NCBI GenBank assembly: GCA_023415575.1
Contig: JAEZKF010000028.1
Span: forward strand, 62,001-126,000
DNA length: 64,000 nt
Source: Bacillota bacterium
GTDB taxonomy: Bacteria; Bacillota; Clostridia; Oscillospirales; Ruminococcaceae
Direction: 5' to 3'
This document shows, piece by piece, positions 58,701 to 64,000 of this stretch (the first letter of the stretch is position 1; each line of letters starts with the position of its first letter). The notes beneath the pieces were generated by a model that did no database searches, had not been told where the DNA came from, and saw nothing but the letters and a program-made list of their open reading frames with translations. Both the position numbers and the translations under genes were made by a program.

Positions 58701-60086
58701 CTACTGTTTTTTGAGAATCAGGTCTGCGACATATAATCCGTTTGCGGCAGCCTGTGACAGCGAACGCGTAAAGCCGGCTCCGTCACCGACGGCATAGATG
58801 CGGTCATACCCTTTGAGACGGAACTGCTCGGTGTCTGGTCTTGCGGAGTAGTACTTGCACTCCACACCGTAAAGCAGAGTATCGTGGTTTGCGGTTCCCG
58901 GAGCTACGGCATCCAGGGCATGCAGGGTTTCGATGATATTGTCTAACTGGCGTTTCGGCAGGCATAAACTCAGGTCACCCGCAACAGCTGAAAGCGTCGG
59001 TACAGTAGTGGATTGTCTTAAACGGTGTTCATCAGTACGTCGTCCGTTTTCAAGGTCACCAAGACGCTGCACTAATATGCTTCCACCACTTATGAGGTTT
59101 GCAAGGCTTGCAACATGTCTTGCATATTCAATTGGATGCTGGAATGGTTTTGTGAAGCGGATGGTTGTCAGCAGTGCAAAGTTGGAGTTTGAGGACTTTT
59201 TAGCCTCATCCCGATAGGCATGGCCGTTTACCGTCAAAACACCGCCAGTGTTTTCGGTGACAACATGTCCGCGCTCGTTAAAGCAGAACATCCTTGTAAT
59301 ATCACCGTATCGTTTGCTGCGGTACCAGATTTTCGGCTCATATATCTTTTGCGAGAAATGCTCCCAGATGATAGAGGGCAGTTCCACTCGCACGCCCACA
59401 TCAACCTGATTATTGGTTAAAGGAATGTTATTCTTTACGCACCACTCTGAGAAGAAGCGACTGCCGGCTCGTCCGACCGCAAAGATGACGGTATCGGCAG
59501 TCAATGTGCCCTCTTTGTTATTACATATGAAGCTAACGGTATTGGATTTTGAGTCAACATCGGTTACCGTCGTATCAGTAAGTATATCGCACCGGTCGCG
59601 CAGGGAATCAATCATGTGCACCATTGTTTCAAAGTTTGAATCGGTTCCAAGGTGCTTGAGCTGGGCCTGGCTCATATGCAAATCGTGCTGAAGGCAAAGG
59701 CGTTTGAGTTCATTATCGGGCATAAACCGATTGGTGGTTGCACCGAACTTTACTAAGATTTCATCCGCCTGCTCGATGTAGTCAAGCACGGTGTTGTTAT
59801 CGAGAAAATCAGTAAGCCAGCCGCCGTATTCGGTGGAGATTACGTATTTTCCGTCTGAGAATGCGCCGGCGCCCGCCATGCCTTCCATGATTCCGCAGGA
59901 GGAGCAATGGATGCAGTGCTTGACCTTTCCCGCGACAATTGGGCAGTAGCGTTTCGTTATATCATGGCCTTTTTCAAGGATACATACCGAAAGGGAAGGG
60001 GCTTGGTTGCATAAGCGGTAGGCAGCCATCAAACCACCGATTCCGCCGCCGATAATTGCGACATCATATCTGCTTTTAGCTGTCAT
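58701..60086 (-). CDS. FAD-dependent dehydrogenase, COG2509 family
   Basis: Flavoprotein of about 461 residues. The FAD site YDVAIIGGGIGGLMAAYRL opens it, followed by a Cys pair region CPIVAGKVKHCIHCSSCGIMEGMAGAGAFSDGKY. Later come DTVIFAVGRAGSRFF and the C-terminal RIYAVGDGAGFTRSLSQAAANGLYVADLIL. The pattern fits the COG2509 dehydrogenases related to geranylgeranyl reductase-like proteins. ATG 60086 follows GAGG by six bases. Substrate unknown. Monocistronic. Confidence 0.87.
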   Translation of the reverse strand: MTAKSRYDVAIIGGGIGGLMAAYRLCNQAPSLSVCILEKGHDITKRYCPIVAGKVKHCIHCSSCGIMEGMAGAGAFSDGKYVISTEYGGWLTDFLDNNTVLDYIEQADEILVKFGATTNRFMPDNELKRLCLQHDLHMSQAQLKHLGTDSNFETMVHMIDSLRDRCDILTDTTVTDVDSKSNTVSFICNNKEGTLTADTVIFAVGRAGSRFFSEWCVKNNIPLTNNQVDVGVRVELPSIIWEHFSQKIYEPKIWYRSKRYGDITRMFCFNERGHVVTENTGGVLTVNGHAYRDEAKKSSNSNFALLTTIRFTKPFQHPIEYARHVASLANLISGGSILVQRLGDLENGRRTDEHRLRQSTTVPTLSAVAGDLSLCLPKRQLDNIIETLHALDAVAPGTANHDTLLYGVECKYYSARPDTEQFRLKGYDRIYAVGDGAGFTRSLSQAAANGLYVADLILKKQ

Positions 60087-60171
60087 ATTCATCCTCACTT
60101 TACCGCAAAAGAGCGGCTGTTTTCTTTTTTATCAATGATGTAAATAGTGATTAGCACTTGACATTAAAACA

Positions 60172-60205
60172 GAGGCTAAGCGAGTAAGGCAGCTCGTTCA
60201 GCCTC
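60172..60205 (-). terminator. Terminator of the glycosyltransferase gene
   Basis: GAGGCT-x-x-x-CGAG pairs with CTCG-x-x-x-AGCCTC, and on the minus strand the stem is followed by TGTTTTAA. Confidence 0.65.
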
Positions 60206-60235
60206 CGATATATCGATCAGAATGGGCGTTTTGGG

Positions 60236-61480
60236 TTAAGACTTCTTGCCAATCTGCTTTATCTTAACCTTGGTTTTATTGATGCGGACTCTTGCGCGTG
60301 TAGCCTTTTTGTACTTTTCTTTTTCAGTTAACTCCTTGTAGATTTCAAGGAGACTGGATGCAAGCGACTCCGCACCGTAGTCCTTTACCGAGTTAATAAC
60401 GGATTCCTTGAGCCGTAAAAAGTCCTCAGGGGAGTTGCGCTTTAACATATGAAGCACAGAAGACATTTCCTGCTCGTTGTTAAAGAAGAAACCGTTCACA
60501 CCGGGGGTAATCTGGCTAGAGTTGAGCTCGTCATACCGCTGTAAAACCGGAAGGCCTGCAGCCATAGCCTCGAGCATTGAGATAGAATACACCTCAGACA
60601 GTGACGCCGTAACAAACACATCGGAGATTGCATAATACGCCGCTACTTTCTCGTGCAGAATCGGGCCTGTAAAGGTAACCATATCCGCGATGCCGAGGTC
60701 ATTTGCCAACTGTTTTAGTTCGTCGGCATCCGGTCCTCCGCCTACAATCATCAGGTGGATGCCGTCATCGGGGGAAATGGTCTTGGCCCAATACTCCATT
60801 AGTACATCAATGCCCTTTTCCTTACCCAGTCTGCCGACAAAAACAGCAATCATCTTATCCTGAGGAATACCTAAGCTATCCCTTAGCGCGGCACGTTCCT
60901 GTGCAGAGATGCGCGAAGGGTTAAAGCTCTCCATATCAATGGTGTTTGGGATGATGTTTACATGTTTTTTGACGCCATTGGCTGTAAAATACTCTGCAAT
61001 CTTGGGCGATGGGCCGGTAATGGCATTTACTGAACCGGCAATCAAACGGGCATAGGCATGGGAAAGCTTCTGCACAAGCGAAACCAGCTTGCTTGGAGCA
61101 ACGTAGTAAATATAGTCATCATACATGGTATGCAGGGTATACACAAGCGGAATGCGCAAAATCTTTGCAATCATAATACCGGATAAACCGATGCCAAACT
61201 CGGTTTGGATGTGAATGATGTCCGGGTTAAAGTCCAGAATCATGTTCAGCCGTCTTTGACTCAACGGCGAGGCAAGCCCATAGCCGTAAATCTTCTTGAT
61301 TGTTTTGGCAGGGCAGTGGAGTACCCCATCCTCAATAAAATGATGTCTTGCATGGGGGTCCGCGGTGACAATCAGCACCTCGTTACCGAGCTTTTCAAGC
61401 CCCTTCTTTAATACACAAATGTGTGTTACAACACCGTTTAAATATGGCAGATAGGTCTCGGCGAAAATTGCGATTTTCAT
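60236..61480 (-). CDS. Glycosyltransferase family 4 (diacylglycerol glucosyltransferase-like)
   Basis: A 414-residue retaining GT-B enzyme. N-terminal acceptor-side motifs are AETYLPYLNGVVTHI and HIQTEFGIGLSGI. The donor-side half has FVGRLGKEKGIDVLMEYW, MIVGGGPDADELKQL and the E-x7-E region SLSEVYSISMLEAMAAGLPV. The last 25 residues are very basic (KKATRARVRINKTKVKIKQ), which suits membrane-surface binding. The family includes monoglucosyl-diacylglycerol synthases, making glycolipids; lipoteichoic-acid anchor synthesis is one possibility. Start with GGAGAG upstream. Confidence 0.9.
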   Translation of the reverse strand: MKIAIFAETYLPYLNGVVTHICVLKKGLEKLGNEVLIVTADPHARHHFIEDGVLHCPAKTIKKIYGYGLASPLSQRRLNMILDFNPDIIHIQTEFGIGLSGIMIAKILRIPLVYTLHTMYDDYIYYVAPSKLVSLVQKLSHAYARLIAGSVNAITGPSPKIAEYFTANGVKKHVNIIPNTIDMESFNPSRISAQERAALRDSLGIPQDKMIAVFVGRLGKEKGIDVLMEYWAKTISPDDGIHLMIVGGGPDADELKQLANDLGIADMVTFTGPILHEKVAAYYAISDVFVTASLSEVYSISMLEAMAAGLPVLQRYDELNSSQITPGVNGFFFNNEQEMSSVLHMLKRNSPEDFLRLKESVINSVKDYGAESLASSLLEIYKELTEKEKYKKATRARVRINKTKVKIKQIGKKS

Positions 61481-61707
61481 GAAGCACTCTCCTGTATTAC
61501 ATAGTCCTTTGTTTTTGAAAAAGCATCGCCGCTTGTTGGTGATACGCCCAATACCTCTAAATGGCCATCAAGTGATATTATAGCATAATGAACTTAATAA
61601 ATCAGCATTTTTTGGCGAAAAATCAAAATAGCGTGCTTTTAACATTATAACGAGATTGAAATGGCAACGGTTTCATTGTCAGAGCTTGTCCAGTTATAAA
61701 GCAAATA

Positions 61708-61735
61708 ATTCTGACATTTTGTACGATGTCAGAAT
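61708..61735 (-). terminator. Terminator of the P-loop-like gene
   Basis: ATTCTGACAT with ATGTCAGAAT, 10-bp perfect stem, 8-base loop; on the minus strand it is followed by TATTTGC. The other 230 bases up to the glycosyltransferase gene are AT-rich and without a supported gene. Confidence 0.65.
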
Positions 61736-61745
61736 ATGAAAATTT

Positions 61746-62843
61746 TTAATTCACACCGGAGAGAGAAAGAATATGACTGACCGTCTCGTCAATTTTTTTT
61801 GTAAGTAGCTTCTGGTCTAAGGCATCCATATAGATACGCTCAAGCTCTAAAGAGACCTCCTGCGACTGCTTAAGAATCTTCTGCGCGGCATCTATCAGCT
61901 CTGTTGCAGCTCGTTTATTGAAGGAGATTCGCTGTTTTCGCACGGAGAGCACTTCTAGGCTGGTAAAACGGCGGGAATGGATGATCCGAGCTCCTTCATG
62001 ATCTAATGTATGCCAGCGGTTGGATGTCACAAAACCAAGCTCCAAGGCAGGAATAAAAACATGCTCAAGCTTTTTGAACGGGGAAAAGGGACACCAGCAG
62101 CAGATGATATCATATCCGCTTTTTAGAGCGATGCTTCTTACCTGCTGCAATATTAGATTCGATGCTGCACCGAAATCATCCTCGATGATATAGAGCTGCT
62201 TGCAGTAATATCGTATGGTATCCTCAAACAGAACGATGCCATCCGGCGTAATGGCGCTTAAAAAGCGACTGCGCTCTTTTGCCTGACGGGGGAGTGTCTG
62301 CTTAATCTCCCGAAGCATGGTGCGCTCACAAAATGCTTTAACCTTATCCTCATCGGTACAGGCAAGGGCAAGACTGTAGGTGTCGTCTAGCAGGGAACCG
62401 GCTGCATTGACAAAACGGACGCAACGCTCATATAAGCGAGAGGATGTGTCGGTCAAATGCATGATATTTGCCTTATTGCTACGAATAAACTCCTTATCAC
62501 AGTAATCTCCCAAGGTTAGGATGGTTTCAAACGCATCATAATAACGCGGCTCAAGAGAATGGGGCGAGCTGCCATCGATTACCGCAGCCTTGAGTGAATG
62601 GAGAATAACCCCGTCGCAGCTGGATGGGTTCAGAGAGGAATAGATAAATTCCGCTTTGCTATCAGATGAGGCTAATTTTGATGCCACACCGTTAATAAAA
62701 GCCTGCTTGCACGGCCCGCCTTTTACGATGCAGATATATTCATAATCATCTATATTATAAGACTGCTGATAACACGAGGTAAACCCTTGTGGCGTTGTAG
62801 CACCCAGAAAGAACCTAGCAGCATTATTCGCAACGGTGCTCAT
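61746..62843 (-). CDS. PRK06851-like protein with two degenerate P-loop NTPase domains
   Basis: A 365-residue protein that matches a conserved Firmicutes family built from two P-loop domains. The first domain has FFLGATTPQGFTSCYQQS, ICIVKGGPCKQAF where the family reads GGPGTGKS, and CDGVILHSLKAAVIDGSSPHSLEP. The second has RFLSAITPDGIVLFEDTI, YIIEDDFGAASNL where a second GxxGxGKS is expected, and KLEHVFIPALELGFVTSN. Both Walker A motifs have lost the Lys-Ser. The fold is probably intact, but ATP hydrolysis is unlikely. ATG with GGAGGGGA upstream. Confidence 0.75.
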   Translation of the reverse strand: MSTVANNAARFFLGATTPQGFTSCYQQSYNIDDYEYICIVKGGPCKQAFINGVASKLASSDSKAEFIYSSLNPSSCDGVILHSLKAAVIDGSSPHSLEPRYYDAFETILTLGDYCDKEFIRSNKANIMHLTDTSSRLYERCVRFVNAAGSLLDDTYSLALACTDEDKVKAFCERTMLREIKQTLPRQAKERSRFLSAITPDGIVLFEDTIRYYCKQLYIIEDDFGAASNLILQQVRSIALKSGYDIICCWCPFSPFKKLEHVFIPALELGFVTSNRWHTLDHEGARIIHSRRFTSLEVLSVRKQRISFNKRAATELIDAAQKILKQSQEVSLELERIYMDALDQKLLTKKIDETVSHILSLSGVN

Positions 62844-63138
62844 TTAGCTCCCCTCCAAAACGAAATACATAGATGAATATAAATATAAATTCTTGCTATG
62901 TCTCTTAATTCAGATTATTCAAAAAAAGATAAAAAGGTTCCATTTTGGATTTACTCTTTAAATTAGATTTCAGAATATTAGAAAATAATTCCTGAATATT
63001 GGGGCTATAGATTTGGTTATGTGAAGACTAATCATAATTTAAGTGATAAATAAGAATGAACAGAACAAAATATCATTGCGGTGTTTTTTGCACCGAAACT
63101 AAATCAATCCGCAAAAGCGGGGAAAGGAAGAACCCGAA

Positions 63139-63462
63139 ATGCCGCAACTAATGTGTGAAGTAATATCCTGTGCGCACTACAACAGTGGCTACTGCTGCAA
63201 GCAGGAGATTCTTGTGGATGGTGTTAAGGCAAAGCAAAAGGATCAAACAAGCTGTGAAAGCTATTACCCCATGCAAGACAGCTTTAAGGCCTCGGTTGAA
63301 TGTGAACACTCTGACCCCCAAAGAGATGTCGAGGTACAGTGTCAGGCGGAGAAATGCTACTATAACCATAACTTAATGTGCGCAGCGGATCAGATTAAAA
63401 TCGGCGGTGAGAATGCCGATACTCGAGATGAAACCCTTTGCGCAACCTTTAGGGTGAAATAG
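63139..63462 (+). CDS. DUF1540 protein (two Cys-rich repeats)
   Basis: A 107-residue protein with two DUF1540 modules, each about 40 residues: CEVISCAHYNSGYCCKQEILVDG...CESY and VQCQAEKCYYNHNLMCAADQIKIGG...CATF. The regular C-x6-C-x-x... Cys spacing suggests metal binding or disulfides. Family members occur in sporulating Clostridia and Bacilli. ATG follows GGAAAGGAAG. The 290 bases upstream are AT-rich, with a short GGTG/CACC hairpin near 63082 but no gene. Confidence 0.88.
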   Translation: MPQLMCEVISCAHYNSGYCCKQEILVDGVKAKQKDQTSCESYYPMQDSFKASVECEHSDPQRDVEVQCQAEKCYYNHNLMCAADQIKIGGENADTRDETLCATFRVK

Positions 63463-63466
63463 CGAT

Positions 63467-63500
63467 AAAAAGACCCATCCCAAAAAAGGATGGGTCTTTT
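63467..63500 (+). terminator. Intrinsic terminator of the DUF1540 gene
   Basis: A 13-bp perfect stem, AAAAGACCCATCC with GGATGGGTCTTTT, and a 7-base A-rich loop. Confidence 0.88.
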
Positions 63501-63573
63501 CTATATATCATTGTATTATGTACGTCGGTTGAGGAGATAACCTTACTCTATGTACCTGCAAATGAGGTACAGT

Positions 63574-63999
63574 TTATTGATTGATAGCTGTCTTTTTGGT
63601 GGAGATCAGGGTAATATCGCCTTTTAGTCCTATCATATAGTAATCTATCTGCGGCATAGACTCCCAAAGCTGATTGAGAATAGAGTCAACCGTTTGTGGG
63701 ATACCGGAGACCACATTGATTGCATTATACTCACCGATGCAGTTGATAATGGTATCCAACACCTGCTTGTTGTAAAAGATGTTCATTACGCCGCCATTAT
63801 CCTTGGTAACTCGAAACAAGTGCTCAATGGCCTCCAAATTACGCGTATGGCCGGTGTCAATGTTGATTACATAGAGATTCGTGTGAGTTTTATCCGCTAT
63901 CTCTTTGCCTTTCTTAATAATGCGCTCACAATTTATCTGGTCGGTTACACAGACGATGGTGGAATTTGCGTGTCGATTGTACACGTCAAAATCCGTGCT
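63574..63999 (-). CDS. Usp-like (KdpD-type) small protein, 5' end outside window
   Basis: At least 136 residues. The beta-alpha pattern IVCVTDQINCERIIKKGKEIADKTHTNLYVINIDTG resembles the universal-stress (Usp) domain of KdpD. The rest (GGVMNIFYNKQVLDTIINCIGEYNAINVVSGIP, ending DYYMIGLKGDITLISTKK) continues the alternating pattern. A GTG at 63984 could start it, but no ribosome-binding site is visible and the frame stays open to the window edge, so the protein may be longer. Function unknown. Confidence 0.6.
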   Translation of the reverse strand, partial: STDFDVYNRHANSTIVCVTDQINCERIIKKGKEIADKTHTNLYVINIDTGHTRNLEAIEHLFRVTKDNGGVMNIFYNKQVLDTIINCIGEYNAINVVSGIPQTVDSILNQLWESMPQIDYYMIGLKGDITLISTKKTAINQ

Positions 64000-64000
64000 A

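Noticed and set aside
1..64000. tRNA genes, rRNA genes, CRISPR arrays, insertion sequences or prophage genes
   Set aside because: I looked for cloverleaf T-arm signatures, spaced repeats, transposase and phage motifs and found none that hold up.

Overview
The window reads as a chromosomal segment of an anaerobic, endospore-forming Firmicute of the class Clostridia. The evidence is a sporulation sigma-G gene, a CIRCE-controlled htpG, oxygen-sensitive fermentative enzymes (pyruvate formate-lyase and its activase, indolepyruvate:ferredoxin oxidoreductase, the ferredoxin-linked bifurcating pair NfnAB, 2-hydroxyacyl-CoA dehydratase activase), and many protein families typical of Clostridia (DUF1836, DUF1540, DUF5685, DegV, TSCPD). 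I see no tRNA, rRNA, CRISPR array, insertion sequence or prophage. Genes are tightly packed in short operons on both strands, mostly separated by clear hairpin terminators.

Layout. 1-1.84 kb: end of an SsuC-type ABC permease and its lipoprotein solute-binding partner. 1.9-6.3 kb: iron alcohol dehydrogenase, PHP phosphoesterase, TSCPD protein, an unknown membrane-anchored protein, and an Mrp/NBP35 ATPase. 6.4-10.8 kb: a two-gene acyl-CoA dehydratase activase operon behind a promoter with an 8-bp inverted repeat. 11.1-12.9 kb: an Lsa-type ABC-F ribosome-protection gene behind a textbook attenuator with a three-codon leader ORF. 12.9-15.5 kb: nfnAB behind a structured RNA leader. 15.8-20 kb: AraC-type response regulator, chemoreceptor, and a patatin gene whose ribosome-binding site is buried in an 18-bp hairpin. 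20-26.5 kb: D-lactate dehydrogenase family, GNAT, SGNH hydrolase, DegV, DUF1836, methyltransferase, YibE/F. 26.8-30.8 kb: glycerol-3-phosphate system glpP, leader terminator, two flavoproteins, DUF1667. 30.9-33.5 kb: a two-gene operon with its own operator, then IMP dehydrogenase. 33.5-40.7 kb (minus strand): htpG with CIRCE, EpsG-like protein, DUF4430 lipoprotein, an alpha/alpha-toroid surface protein, a small multi-pass membrane protein, a Cys-rich J-protein, DUF5685. 40.9-43.2 kb: MntP and a sodium:solute symporter. 43.4-49.5 kb: an aryl-acid fermentation cluster (paaK, iorA, iorB, paaK, ACT) and a FlK-like thioesterase. 49.7-52.7 kb: pflB-pflA. 52.7-57.7 kb: DinB-like protein, PadR regulator and a divergent MacB/FtsX-like ABC exporter. 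57.9-64 kb: sigG, a COG2509 flavoprotein, a GT4 glycosyltransferase, a P-loop-like protein that has lost both P-loops, DUF1540, and an edge-truncated Usp-like protein.

Together the metabolic genes describe amino-acid and sugar fermentation. Pyruvate goes to acetyl-CoA plus formate or to D-lactate. Aromatic 2-oxo acids are oxidised with ferredoxin to aryl-acyl-CoA and linked to CoA ligases. NfnAB balances ferredoxin, NADH and NADPH, and glycerol-3-phosphate is oxidised under GlpP control.

The most distinctive things are regulatory RNAs: the three-segment attenuator of the ABC-F gene, the leader of nfnA, the hairpin on the patatin gene and the glp leader. Next is a surface-protein cluster at 36.8-39.1 kb that looks like a split bacterial version of the transcobalamin/intrinsic-factor architecture. 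All function statements rest on motif recognition by eye; no database search was run.
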